Origin: Pollenia angustigena
Lineage: Eukaryota > Arthropoda > Insecta > Diptera > Polleniidae
Assembly: GCA_930367215.1 (NCBI GenBank)
Contig: OV884057.1
Location: forward strand, 251,498,830-251,562,829
Length of the DNA: 64,000 bases
Direction of reading: 5' to 3'
A program made the translations under genes and the position numbers. The notes below the pieces were generated by a model that ran no database searches, had not been told where the DNA came from, and saw only the letters and a program-made list of their open reading frames with translations. This document shows positions 9,938 to 20,627 of this stretch, one piece after another; position 1 is the first letter of the stretch; each line of letters starts with the position of its first letter.

Positions 9938-10336
9938 TTAGTCTATGTCCCCCGGGGTGAGACTGAGTATGTCATTCAGGAAGTCATGCTCACCTGGGCG
10001 TGGTTTCTCCTTGGCGTTTGTGTCAGGTGCTCCTGGGGTTTTGGTTTTCTGGGTCGGATCTTCCGTTTGGCCACTGGAATTGGATAAGGGAGCTAACGGG
10101 GGATCAGTGTGGGTATAATGTAGTGGCTGGATGGTTCGACGTTCCCACATCGTCTGAGCCAGGGTATCCACTTTTACATCCCCAGACTGAGCTACTGGAC
10201 AGCTCTCAACCGTCATAATTTTCGCCCGTGCTTCAAAAGGGGGAAGAAAAGTGGGCACGTGACGTGGCATAACAGTTTGCCTCAGGTACGTGGCTATTTT
10301 GCCAGGGGTTATAGGTCTTGTCGCTTTGCGTTCCAT
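9938..10336 (-). CDS. Small unknown frame downstream of gypsy integrase
   Basis: 132 residues beginning MERKATRPITPGKIATYL, with a Pro/Thr/Lys-rich second half and an acidic end. No transmembrane segment or signal peptide is visible, so it does not look like an envelope protein. It lies after integrase on the same strand and may be an element-specific third frame or the end of Pol. Not recognised. Confidence 0.4.
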   Translation of the reverse strand: MERKATRPITPGKIATYLRQTVMPRHVPTFLPPFEARAKIMTVESCPVAQSGDVKVDTLAQTMWERRTIQPLHYTHTDPPLAPLSNSSGQTEDPTQKTKTPGAPDTNAKEKPRPGEHDFLNDILSLTPGDID

Positions 10337-10589
10337 TTCGATACTGAATTATTATGGGAGATCGTACTGCTTTTATACCTTTTGGTTTCACCTATTACCA
10401 ATATTCTTTTCACCAGGATGTTATGAATATTCGTGGCTGCATTTGCTGGAGCGGTAGTAGGCTGCACTGTACCCGGGGGGAGTTTAGAGAGGTGTTCAAA
10501 AGTCGTGGTGGCTAAGCGTGAGTGAAGGCGGTATTGGGAGTATGAATGAGGGTGGTGTTAAGCTGCTGAGGTCTCTCGGTGGTGGTATT

Positions 10590-11583
10590 ACTTCAGATCC
10601 TGAACGTGTACCTGATGGGTTTTCCCAGAGTCGCCTCGGATGGTATAAATGTTCGGAGAAATTTTCCCCGTGACTGTATAGGGTCCCGAATACTTGGGGC
10701 CGAGTTTGGCCGCAAAATGGTTTATGCCCGACGAGAGCTGATGCTCCTTCTTAAGTACCTGGTCCCCGGTCTTGGGCTGCCACTCTCGTCTCCGTAGATT
10801 ATAGTATCCCCGCTGCTTCTCCGTAGCTCGTGCAGTGAGTTTTACGATCTCGCGCCATTTGGGGGGGTCTGGGTATTTTGTGGTTCCCCTCTGTGTTTTC
10901 GGCTATGAGCGTCTTAACGACTCGGTTAGCCCTCTCGGTCGGATTTTCCTGCGGAGTATAGGAAGCGGTTAAGCGATGTCGGATCCCGCATTCTTGAAGG
11001 AACATTTCCACTGCTTTGCTCACGAATTGTGACCCATTATCCGAGATAAGGGTCTCGGGACAGCCGAACCGATATATGATGCGTTCTGTTAGGGCTTTAA
11101 TAACGGCGGAGGCGGTGGCTGTGCGTAAAGGGATTAACTCCACCCACTTGCTGAATTTGTCCACAAAAACCAGGAGAAAACTGTGTCCTGAGGAGGATCG
11201 TGGGAGTGGACCGATGAAGTCGGTGCACACGATTTCCCAGGGTCGCTTAGCTGGCATGCTGTGCATAAAACCGGCCCTACGCCTTTGCTCGACCTTGAAC
11301 CGGTTGCAGGTGGCGCAGGATCTCACATACCGGCGGATTTCTCGTGCCATGCCTGGCCAGTAGTATTTTTCCTGGGTCCGGCGGAGGGACTTGTAGACCC
11401 CCAAGTGACTGGGTTTCGTGGAGTATTCGGTTGGTATCGTTTGGCGGCACACACAGCTTCCACTCGGGGAGGTCGGATATAGTAGATTTCTATGCAATGT
11501 GGCGAAATAATCGGCCATCTATGACCTGGTAGTCGGGTAGTTTTGAGGCATTGTCGTTTAACGTTTTAATGATTTTGCCGTGC
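10590..11583 (-). pseudogene. pol: Ty3/gypsy integrase
   Basis: Integrase inserts element DNA into the chromosome. The HHCC zinc-binding region is visible (HLGVYKSL...YYWPGM, then CATC). The catalytic core shows CTDFIGPL (first Asp), ISDNGSQF (second Asp) and PQENPTERANR (Glu), so all three acidic residues are kept. Downstream, KLGPKYSGPYTV is the GPY/F module, reached through a frame change near 10800. Upstream of the zinc domain the linker is in another frame with a TAG, and the frame changes near 11420. The real protein would join RNase H, but that link is damaged by the LINE insertion and a deletion. Confidence 0.9.
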
Positions 11584-11584
11584 C

Positions 11585-11597
11585 AATCCGGCCTGCT
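11585..11597. repeat. Target-site duplication, left copy (13 bp)
   Basis: AATCCGGCCTGCT here is repeated at 12118-12130 on the other side of the LINE insertion. A 13-bp duplication fits target-primed reverse transcription. Confidence 0.9.
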
Positions 11598-12117
11598 CAT
11601 TTGGACAGCTCAGCAGAGTATGGAAATCGTCTGCGATATCCCGCCGTGTTAAAATAAACATTTTCAACTCCAACGTGAAATCTACACTGCTGTATGGCTG
11701 TGAGTCCTGGAATGCAAGTGTTAAGGACATCCAATCACTTCAAGTGTCCGTAAATAGGTGTCTTCGCAGAATTCTAAGAATTTTTTGGCCACAGACCATT
11801 TCAAATCAAAACCTGTGGAACGAAACACACCAAACACCAATATCCATAGAGATTCGAAAAAGAAAGTGGAATTGGATTGGACACACCATCCGCAAAGAAC
11901 CATCAAACATCGCTAGAAATGCTATTGAATGGAACCCGCAGGGAAGCCGCAAACAGGGTCGACCAGCTCACACATGGCGGCGGCAAATCCATAACGAAGC
12001 CAGAAAAATGCAAAGAACGTGGAATGAAGTGAAAACTATTGCGATGGATAGATCCGAATGGAGAACATTTGTTGAGGCCCTATGCTCCTTATAGGAACGA
12101 CGGGAATATATAAAAAA
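11598..12117 (+). pseudogene. 5'-truncated LINE insertion: C-terminal end of an endonuclease-RT protein
   Basis: A 520-bp insert lies within the gypsy pol on the opposite strand. Its frame is open from about 11602 to a TAG at 12092-12094, covering the C-terminal part of a non-LTR retrotransposon ORF: LLYGCESW, NRCLRRIL, RKWNWIGHTIRK, WNPQGSRKQGRPAHTW and WRTFVEALCS. This WIGH..RK plus GRP..TWRR pattern is typical of RTE-like and related elements. The frame ends 23 bp before a short 3' tail of A-rich sequence. Extreme 5' truncation leaves no RT active site. Clade assignment is from memory of the motif pattern. Confidence 0.88.
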
Positions 12118-12130
12118 AATCCGGCCTGCT

Positions 12131-13335
12131 GGTGCTGATTCTGACTGGTGATCGGTGATGACGGTAAAACGGTACCCCTCCAGATACGATCTCATCTTCC
12201 TAATGCCCCAAAGGACCGCCAAACATTCTTGCTCAGTGGCCGAATACTTTCGTTCTAGGTCCGTTAGGGTCCGACTCGCGTATGCGATCACGGTTTCCTG
12301 ATCACTCTGACGTTGAAATAATACGGCCCCCTTGCTAGCGTCGGTCTGTAGGAAGAAAGGTCGTTCGAAGTCAGGGCAGCTCAAGACCGGGGCGTTGGTC
12401 AATCTGTCTTTCAAGGTGATAAAAGCATCTTCCTGTTGAGTTCCCCATACCCACGGGGTCTTTTTCTTTAGGAGGCGAGTCATGGCTCCGGCCAGTTCAG
12501 AGAAATTCGGTATGAACCGTCGATACCATGAGGTTATCCCCAGCACCCGTCGGAGGTCTCGGATATTTTTGGGTGCCTCCAGCTTTTGGATAGCTGCGAT
12601 TTTATCGGGGTCGGTATGTATTCCCCTGGTGCGGACGATGTGACCCAGGTATTTCAAACTAGTTCTGACAAACTCGCACTTATCGAAATTTATCTGCAGA
12701 TTGGCGGCCAACAATCGGTTAAAAACCACTTTCAACATGTTTATATGCTCCTCGAATGTTCGTCCCAATACGATGATATCGTCCAGGTATGCGAAGGCCT
12801 TGGGGTGCAGTTCGGGTCCAATGATACGATCTAGGATTTGCTAAAACGTCGCCGGGGCGGAGTGTTACCCGAAAGGCATTACCTTCCATTGGAACAACCC
12901 GCGGCCTGGCACTGTGAAGGCGGTATATTGGCGGGAGCCAGGAGCGACCGGTGTTTGCCAGTATCCGTTCTTGAGGTCGATGGTGGAAATGAACGCAGCT
13001 TCTCTTAGTTGGTCCAGGATTGCATTGATCTGTGGCAAAGGGTAAGCGTCTGGCTCGGCGGCAGCGTTGATTTGTCGGAAGTCGATGCACATTCGCCAGG
13101 TATCCTGTTTCTTTCGTGCCAGAACCACAGGTGAACTGTAGGGACTGTGCGAAGTTTCTATCCGGCCGGATGCCAGTAATTTATCGACCTCGCCATTTAT
13201 GACGTTCTGCATTGCCGGGTTGCGAGGGTAGTATCGTTGCTTGATAGGCCGATCGTGTTTCATATGTATGACGTGCTTGCCCATATTGCAAGGTCCTTTG
13301 ATGGCTGCAAACGCTGTTTTCGCCGTGTCTAGCAA
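12131..13335 (-). pseudogene. pol: Ty3/gypsy reverse transcriptase and RNase H
   Basis: RT copies element RNA into DNA. Visible motifs are MQNVINGEVDKLLASG, SPVVLARKKQ, CIDFRQIN, FISTIDLKNGYWQ and VMPFG. The YLDDII active site lies at about 12774-12795, followed by the connection (YLGHIVRTRGIHTDPDK, WYRRFIPNFSELA). RNase H begins with LQTDASKGA and runs to YSATEQECLAVLWG and VITDHQS. Two in-frame stops, TAA at 12865-12867 and TAG at 12841-12843, fall between the VMPFG motif and YLDD. The RNase H tail after TDHQS is missing, so there was a deletion in addition to the LINE insertion. Confidence 0.92.
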
Positions 13336-14720
13336 TGTGTGTAGTTATGCTGCCTGTTCGGCGGATTGCTCCTCACGGGTAATAATAGAATGTAGCGTAT
13401 GTACATGATTGGTTCCCGATGATCGGGTCGCTTTTAGTTCGACCCCATCGATCAATAATCGAGCCCTTCGACGTCGTAGGAAGTCCATGCCGAGGATGAT
13501 CGGTTCAGCCAAGCTATCAAGCGCGGACGCCAGTAGACGCGTGGTTCCTCCGCTGGTTTCTACCATACCTCCTATATACGTTAGAGTCGAGGCGGTGTCG
13601 ACTAGGGCTCGCATGATTGTGCCGCAGATGGTGACAGTGAGGTAGTACCGTCCGTCCGCGATCGGTTCGCTGCGGCAGGTGCAGTCTCGTGTTAGCGTGC
13701 CCCCTTGGCCACACCACGAGCAGAAACGCATATGACCTGGTTGCTTGCAGCGCCAGCAATGGGTGTTGCGCTGATAAGCCGCTGCGGCGAGGTAGTGCGT
13801 AGGTTGTGGTCTCCCCTGCTTGGCCTCCTCTTTTCTGAGTATCTCGTATTCGTCAGTTAACTCCATCAATTCATCTAGTGAGCGAAAATCGGTGCGGCGA
13901 ACATATAATTTGTATTCGTATCGCAGGCCATCGTAGATACGATCACTATGGTTCAGTTGCCGCAGCTCGGGATGCTGTCGTGGGAGCGCTTGGAGGCTCA
14001 TGACATAGTCCTCAGCCTTTTCTCGGATGCCCTGCTTCCGGTGGTAGATGGTCTCCTCCAGGTGTGCGAGATGTCGTCTTGGTAGAAAGAATCGAATGGC
14101 TTCTGTCTTGAAATCGTCCTAGCTGTGGATATGTTCCCGCTTGATTCGATACCACTGCAGGGCTTTACCCCTCAGGATCTCCAACAGTTAAAACAACAGA
14201 CGGCGTCGCTCAAAGCCATAACATTCGGCCAATTCTTCCAACCGCTCGACAAACTCCATCAACTGCTCGTTCCCGTCGTATGTCAGTTCCCATCGCCGAA
14301 TGGTGGCCATGACCTCTGAATCGCTCGGCGGGCATTTCCGACTTTCGTCGCGGGATACCTCGACACTAACTGAACTGATGAGCGGTCTTCTTTCCTCTTC
14401 AAGTACCTCCTCTTCAAGTGTCCGCAAAAGGTTCTCTGATGACGCTCTCTGCCTTTTAAGACTAACCAGCTCGCTTAGTTTTCTACGCAGCCGGTCCACG
14501 GTAGCGCCTTCGCTGATAGGAATGTTATGTTGACGACAAACCTGCACTAGTTTGTCTTTCCGCAGTAGATAGATCCATCCCAGGGAATCAGTGCGTAGGG
14601 TGTCAGGTGTAGGCCTGGTTTCGTTGCTTTGTTCTTGACCCGATCCAGTTCCGTTGGTGGATGGGTGTGAGGTTTTACCACAAGTTGCGGTTTTGGCATC
14701 GGGTCCCTGCTCGGGCGCCA
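13336..14720 (-). pseudogene. gag: Ty3/gypsy Gag and protease, three in-frame stops
   Basis: Translation from the ATG at 14719-14721 (MAPEQGPD...) gives a Gag with a SAP-like helix-loop region (LRKDKLVQVCRQHNIP...LRRKLSELV), an acidic coiled segment and the capsid region. It then has a zinc knuckle CWRCKQPGHMRFC, a second incomplete Cys cluster, and a retropepsin with LVDTASTLTYIG and ILGMDFL. Protease has DTA rather than the usual DTG or DSG. Stops in the same frame lie at 14188-14190, 14119-14121 (TAG where Trp is expected) and 13345-13347. No frameshift is needed from Gag into protease and RT. Confidence 0.88.
14702..14720 (-). promoter_or_regulatory. Probable primer binding site (tRNA-Lys type) overlapping the gag ATG
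   Basis: On the minus strand the sequence is TGGCGCCCGAGCAGGGAC, the well-known tRNA-Lys primer binding site pattern except for one base. It is preceded by TTACAA, compatible with an LTR ending in ACA or CA. Its first base pairs fall within the ATG of the gag frame, so the site would be translated as APEQG. Confidence 0.55.
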
Positions 14721-15114
14721 TTGTAACGCAGTTTACTTTCCCAGCTGAGGTATGACTCAGTCTGTCCAGGGTCAATTCGAAGGTCTGCTTCCTTTGAAAT
14801 GAAACACGGGGTGTTTTCGTGTATGTTCGCTTACAATAATTTTAACAAAGCTTTATTTACGAAACCTAAGTCTACTTAATATACTTAAATCTACGGCGAT
14901 TCTCTGGCAACGGGATGGAACTGCCGGCGGGAATGGCGACTGGGATGGGAGGCGGATGCTTTAAACGTGCGGGGTCTCCGGCTGCAGCGGTGGAGCTTAT
15001 CTGGTGAAGACACAGTCGTAGTTATTATGGGCGTGCTAAATTACGGGTGTTAGTAAGTCGGCTACTGACGGGATAAGGATCCGCTGGCGCTAGCTAGAAC
15101 TACCTTAATTACCA
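14721..15114. other. Probable 5' LTR/leader of the gypsy element and GC-richer spacer
   Basis: No gene. By position next to the primer binding site this should be LTR sequence on the minus strand, but the second LTR needed to define it is absent. The segment around 14930-15010 is GC-rich and resembles nothing else in the window. Confidence 0.35.
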
Positions 15115-16440
15115 GTGGGTATTTAGTCGGCTACCGAATGGATTCGGAGGCACCGGCAGTCGGCTAAATACGACTAACTACGGGCTAATACTGGTTTGTA
15201 CTCAGTCGGCTATGTTGGATACGACTAATTACTGGTTATATACGGGATGTTAATTAGTCGGCTACCGAATGAAATTCGGGGGCACCGGCAGTTGGCTAAA
15301 TACGACTTACTATGGGCTAATACTGGTTTGTACTCAGTCGGCTACCGAATGGAATTCGGGGGCACCGGCAGTCGGCTGACGACGACTAATTACTGGTTAT
15401 ATACGGGATGGTATTTTGTCGGCTACCGAATGGAATTCGGAGGCACCGGCAGTCGGCTAAATTCGACTAACTACGGGCTAATACTGGTTTGTACTCAGTC
15501 GGCTACCGAATGGAATTCGGAGGCACCGGCAGTCGGCTGACGACAACTAATTACTGGTTATATACGGGATGGTATTAAGTCGGCTACCGAATGGAATTCG
15601 GAGGCACCGGCAGTCGGCTAAATACGACTAACTACGGGCTAAGAGTCTGAACACAATGTAACGATAATTTATTGCGGTGCAGTTTTCCATACGATTTTGA
15701 AGTAAAAAACCGCAGTGCGGAACGGCTTAAAATTAAAATCTATTTTATTTTCATTGCGGACTTTCTTTCTCTTTCAACAAAGCGAATTTAATTCGCCTTG
15801 TCTCTCAATTTTTGATACTCGTTCTTTTTCTGATGTTGCCATAGTTTTTGAATATTTGGGTATGTTCACAACATTATTGAAAACAAACAACATGATACAA
15901 ATGTGTGCACAAATAAATTAATAAAAATTTAAACAAAAAATGACAACTATTTCCGTCGCCGTCTTCCGTTGTATTATGTTTATTTTTCTCTCCCGCACCG
16001 AGAAATCGCACCGCACCGCACCGCAAACATTGTGTTTAGACTCTAAAACTGGTTTGTACTCAGTCGGCTACCGAATGGAATTCGGAGGCACCGGCAGTCG
16101 GCTGAATACGACTAATTACTGGTTATATACGGGATGGTATTTAGTCGGCTACCGAATGGAATTCGGAGGCACCGGCAGTCGGCTAAATACGACTAACTAC
16201 GGGCTAATAATGGTTTGTACTCAGTCGGCTACCGAATGGAACTCGGAGGCACCGGCAGTCGGCTAAATACGACTAACTACGGGCTAATACTGGTTTGTAT
16301 TCAGTCGGCTACCGAATGGAATTCGGAGGCACCGGCAGTCGGCTGAATACGACTAATTACTGGTTATATACGGGATGGTATTTAGTCGGCTACCGAATGG
16401 AATTCGGAGACACCGGCAGTCGGCTAAATACGATTAACTA
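15115..16440 (+). repeat. 80-bp satellite arranged as 160-bp dimers
   Basis: The phrase CGGCTACCGAATGGAATTCGG recurs, in slightly varied forms, near 15128, 15259, 15339, 15420, 15500, 15581, 16064, 16145, 16225, 16305 and 16386, i.e. about every 80 bp. Two unit types alternate, one containing TGGTTTGTACTCAGTCGG and the other TATACGGGATGGTATTTAGT, giving a 160-bp higher-order repeat. Each unit also carries GGCACCGGCAGTCGGCT. The open frames through it are a by-product of unit length. Interrupted by the element at 15643-16043. Confidence 0.93.
15643..16043. mobile_element. 401-bp inverted-repeat element inserted in the satellite
   Basis: Termini are GAGTCTGAACACAATG (left) and CATTGTGTTTAGACTC (right), a 16-bp inverted repeat with one mismatch. 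The flanks are TAA on both sides, and the uninterrupted satellite shows a single TAA at this site, so the target duplication is TAA. A 3-bp TAA/TTA duplication is typical of PIF/Harbinger MITEs. Inside are runs of GCACCGC near the right end. No transposase frame. Confidence 0.85.
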
Positions 16441-16641
16441 CGATTAATACTAGCTACTAAGTGTAAATACTGGGGTTAAGGGCAAAACCTTGTCTATTTA
16501 TTCAAAAATAAAAAAATAAATGAGAATTATACGGTAAAAAGGTTATGTAGGTAAATAGTAAGGGTGTTCATAGTTGTCAGTAAAATAATAAGGGTATTCA
16601 AGGTGTTGGGTTACTTATACTTTATGATGTTAGTATTAAAC

Positions 16642-16642
<1 letters not shown>

Positions 16643-16702
<60 letters not shown>
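16643..16702. repeat. (TA)n microsatellite
   Basis: About 30 uninterrupted TA dinucleotides, followed by a short TTAATTAA repeat near 16730-16745. Confidence 0.97.
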
Positions 16703-16709
<7 letters not shown>

Positions 16710-16859
16710 TGTAACGTCACGTAACTTAATTAATTAATTAATTAAAGAGTTTTTATAAAGGACTTCAGTGCGGTTCTAAAACTTAAATAAATATTTTCTT
16801 TGTTATCTGTATTAACTTATATAAACCAAAAAATAAATAATTTGAATAACATTATGTGC

Positions 16860-17794
16860 AAGATTTACAAATTTAAATTTTGTGGTCGCCACATACAGGT
16901 ATACCGCACTTGAGACATACCATTTTGGACATAACTTTAATTTCTGATGGACAGACGCCACCGTATTATCTCTTTTTTGATTCACGCTGTTCTCCACTAC
17001 ATCCTCAATCATTACTTACTGCATCTGGTAAAATTTGTTTAATGTTGTCGGCTAAAGTTTTCGATAAAATAGGGATTTCTAGCCTTAAAATTTAAAAATT
17101 TACGGAAATTTCGGCACTGGTCCATTAAACAATTTCCGAAATTATTTCGGTAGTGATTTGAATTCCCGAGTAGGTCCTCTTTCCGTACGAACTATATTCA
17201 TTGAAGAAACTCGGCCATCACTTTGACCCTTCGATGTAGCTCACTTACTTTAATTTCTTAATGTGGGTCCAGATATCGAAATAACGCAGCTATCGGAAGA
17301 AGTAGTAAAATGTTCAGGTTCTTAAGGATTTTCCTGAATCGGTGGTATATTCTCGTCAGGCTCAAGGATGTGAAAAGCTCATCTTCTACATCACTTTGAA
17401 GACTATCCTCCAATAATTCAATTTCCGATTCGCTCACACTTTCCAGTGAAACCGAGTCCTCCAACAGGCTTTGTAAAATATCGAAAATTTCTGCGTCGCC
17501 CAAGCCGCGCTTTCAACACATTTTTAAAACAATATCTTAAAATTCAACCAAAACACAAAGTTATCTTCGCTACAAAAGTAACACTAAAGATAACGATACG
17601 TCTCTCAGACATATGTTGTGTTTATTTGTGTTTATTTCTCAAAAAATACATAACTTACAACATAAAAACTGTCACCACTAACTAGGTGCTGCTAACAACT
17701 GAGATTATTGAACGTGAGAAAGTTGTATGTTAACAAATGTGAAAGTAAGATCACAAAATTGAAACGGGTACGTACCTTATCTTTCAAGGGTTAA
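16860..17794 (-). pseudogene. piggyBac-family transposase remnant (both protein ends, core deleted)
   Basis: Minus-strand reading from 17503 gives an acidic N-terminus (MGDAEIFDILQSLLEDSVSL..., many Glu, Asp and Ser) as in piggyBac transposases. Reading in broken frames from about 17060 to 16865 gives a C-terminal Cys/His cluster: Leu-Lys-Cys-Gly-x-Pro-x-Cys-Gly-Asp-His, i.e. the CxxC, C, H spacing of the piggyBac cysteine-rich domain. The catalytic Asp region between them is missing. About 290 bp upstream of the start, TTAACCCTTGAAAG (reading minus, 17781-17794) matches a piggyBac-type terminus with its TTAA target. The opposite end was not found. Confidence 0.65.
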
Positions 17795-18620
17795 TACAAA
17801 GTATAATAGTGTAATCTAGCCTTTAGAGTAGGCCTGCCATACGTCCTGGTTTTCCAGGATTGTCCTGGTTTTAGACTACTTGTCCTGGTGTCCTGGTCCA
17901 CTATAAAATTGTCCTGGTTTTATGTATAGGTCAAGACAAACAAATTTGTTTTTTGCTTTAGTTACTAACAAAGGTTAAGATTTCTGTTATAACACTGCTA
18001 ACATAAGGTAACTGTATTAAGAACTTTAATTAAATTCAACTGTTATCTGGTGTAAAGCTAGTAAAAGCTTTCAAAAATATTAGATGATAGTCAATCCTCT
18101 TTCAAATTTTGTTTCAACTAGTGGCTGTAAAAAGTTGTACCGTGTAAACAACTTTTATAAGTAATCGAAAACATAACATAATAATAACAAATTTCTTTCT
18201 GTAAGGCAGCCCATACACGTTTCAATTCAATTGTGAACTGAGTCGGTCGTTGTCCAAATCAAAGCGTGTATGGCTTTTTCAATTGATTAGTTTGACAGTT
18301 GTCCATTTGGTTGAAGAAAAATCAAAAGAGTTTGATTTATTTCAAGTTGAGTACTTAGTCTGCTCAATGGACAAAAGAAAGAAACTCGTTTAAGACTGAA
18401 ACACTGGAGAGTAAAATTCAATGTAAGTTGATTTTAATATGACATGCTACCAGTTTTATAACTATATCAAAGACCGAAATGAAGTTCTAGAAAAAGTGCA
18501 ATCTTCTGAAAATTATTTTAGTTTAGAACATTTTAAGCTCAACTTTTTATTATTTTTTTATCGTTTTTTTTTCTATATACTGTTGGATTTAAAAAAAAAA
18601 AAAACTGGATGGTTTTTACA

Positions 18621-20627
18621 TATCGCACTCTAAATACTAAAAGGTAACAACTCAAAATTCTTAAATTTTCCGGAGAGCCAAAAAACTGTTTATATAAAAA
18701 TGGTGATAATAGAAACCGGGAATTATTTCCTTCCGAAGGTTACTTTATATTATATTCCAAAGGAAAGCTAAGGTAAAATGTAACAAGAAAATACAATATA
18801 ATATTCTGGTTGTGTATAAAGTCATTTCTGAAAAATTGAAGGAATAGGACTATTACAAAAAAGCTTTATAAAATACATAACTGAAATTTAGCTCATAGAA
18901 TAAATTCGAAAAATAAAAAATGTTGAATATAATGGTGATAATATTAAAAAAAAAAATTAGTTCCCTTATTAAAAAAGTCTAATTTGAAGAAAGTTTTGCT
19001 ATGCCTTTTTCAATTTTTTAAGTAGCTAGTAGGGTACTCATTCGGTTAACCGACAACCGGTTAACCGATTAATTACTACCCGATTAACTGATCGGTTAAC
19101 TTCAAATTGGCTTTTTTCGATTAACGATTAAACCGGTTAATTTCAGTCGATTAACCGATTAACCGAAGTAACAAAATTTGCAATATTTTTTTAATTATTT
19201 GTTTCGTCTCATATACAAAATGTATTTGTTTAGAAAATATTTTTTCATACAAACAAAGAATGTGTTCAGTGATCTTTATTTTAACCCATTTTCCGCTGAC
19301 CGATGGCTAAAATCACATTGTTTTTCAATGTTTTTTTTATCTTCATCATCGATCAACAGGAATATGGCGAAAAATGGGTTAAATTTATGATTGCCAACAC
19401 CTTCTTTTGTTTCACGTAATTTGTATATGCTTGTGTTTAGTTATTTGTTTCTTATCATATCTTCTCATATCAGTCTTTGAACAAAATTAACCGAAACAAT
19501 TAGAAGTGTTAAAATTTTTAAAAACTCTAATGGCATAATGGAGTATTTTATATGTTTAGAGAAATCCTGGAAAAGTAATGAGAAATTAGATATTCACCTA
19601 CGATAATTGAAAGAATTTTTTTCCAAGTCAACTTTTGTCAAAACTAAAGAAAATAATCGCTTTAATCCTAAACATTTAACATTTCTAAAAGATTATTTTA
19701 TAAGATGTACTTTAACTATTGAAATAACTTATAAAATTATCTTAGTTTATTTTTGAATAAATATGTAAATATTTTGTGGATTCACAAGGTAGGCATAAAG
19801 TCTTATGTCTTTAAATAATTACAGGAAATATATATCGTCGGCTTAATATGCAAACCGGCTAAATCCACTTTTTATGTAAATTGAGATTTTGATGCCGTGT
19901 GGTAGAGAAAGATACGCCTCGTCGACCAGCATGTAGTTTTTCCTCTATTAAAGTCTTGAAGTGTGTAAAACTGACTGTAATTTTAAATTTCTATCAAGCT
20001 TCAAATAGGAAAAATAAAAAAAAGATTTTTGTCTCTCCTGTAAAATGTGCTGAAAGTGAGTTAGTAGATTTGCATACCTCTTATAATTTAGGTTTCTACT
20101 ATACAGTTATGACGAATCAATAAACACAGCATTACAATTTTTATTTTGTTTGAAACACAACAATATTTATTTTAAACAATTTTAAATATTATTTAGGATA
20201 TTATGACGATATGACTGGATACCACACCTTGTACATTAATTGAAAAATGCATATTACATATTTGTGAACTGTTTTTTTTTTTGCTTGCTCGTTTTAGTTC
20301 AAGAATTGTTATGTTTGGTATTTTATTGTTTTTTTTTTACTTATAAACTCCAAATAATAAGCAATTAATGCATTTTAATATATTGAAATTACTATATTTA
20401 TAAAAAAACTTTATTAATCGGTTAACCGATCAAAAACAAAATTAACCGATTATTAACCGATTAAACCAAAACCTCGGTTAATTAATCGAGCGATTAACCG
20501 ATTAAAGCAAAAGGTCGATTAAATGATTACCCTAGTAGCTAGAGATGTGAAATGAGAATTAATTTATGCAAAAAAGTAATTTTTGAAAAATTTTGAGTTG
20601 TGAGCCTTTAGTATTTAGGGTGCGATA
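18621..20627. mobile_element. Inverted-repeat element inside H2
   Basis: The left end reads TATCGCACTCTAAATACTAA and continues with CAACTCAAAATT. The right end is its inverse (TTTAGTATTTAGGGTGCGATA, preceded by TTTTGAGTTGTG). About 45 bp of near-complementary terminal sequence. Target duplication not clear. Its interior is occupied mainly by hAT element H3. Confidence 0.7.
19030..20534. mobile_element. hAT-type element H3 with GGTTAACCGATTAA clusters
   Basis: Termini TAGGGTACTCATT and, inverted, TAGGGTAATCATT. Flanked by the 8-bp duplication GTAGCTAG (19022-19029 and 20535-20542). Within 145 bp of the left end and 115 bp of the right end the motifs GGTTAACCG and CGATTAACCG are repeated many times in both orientations, so the ends are packed with near-palindromic sites. 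No intact transposase; interior AT-rich. Confidence 0.88.

Larger units (their letters stand above)
9735..14722 (-). mobile_element. Ty3/gypsy LTR retrotransposon, minus strand, disabled
   Basis: Reading down the minus strand: gag with a CCHC knuckle, retropepsin, reverse transcriptase with YLDD, RNase H, integrase with HHCC and DDE motifs and a GPY/F module, then a short extra frame. RT-RNaseH before integrase defines Ty3/gypsy. A tRNA-Lys-like primer binding site lies at the gag start (14702-14720). No LTR copy was found at the 3' side (near 9.7-9.9 kb), so that end is truncated or unrecognised. Base composition is clearly more GC-rich than the surroundings. The copy carries at least five nonsense codons and a LINE insertion (11598-12117). 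Confidence 0.92.

Noticed and set aside
12586..12834. Plus-strand frame of 82 codons
   Set aside because: Antisense of the gypsy RT domain, which has clear motifs on the minus strand.
14721..15114. Gypsy 5' LTR
   Set aside because: Position is right, but no second LTR is present in the window for comparison, so no boundaries can be supported.
15247..16266. Open frames of about 100 codons with repeated SVGYRMEFGGTG residues
   Set aside because: They are translations of the 80-bp satellite; the frame drifts as unit lengths vary between 80 and 81 bp, and the pattern is continued by non-coding units.
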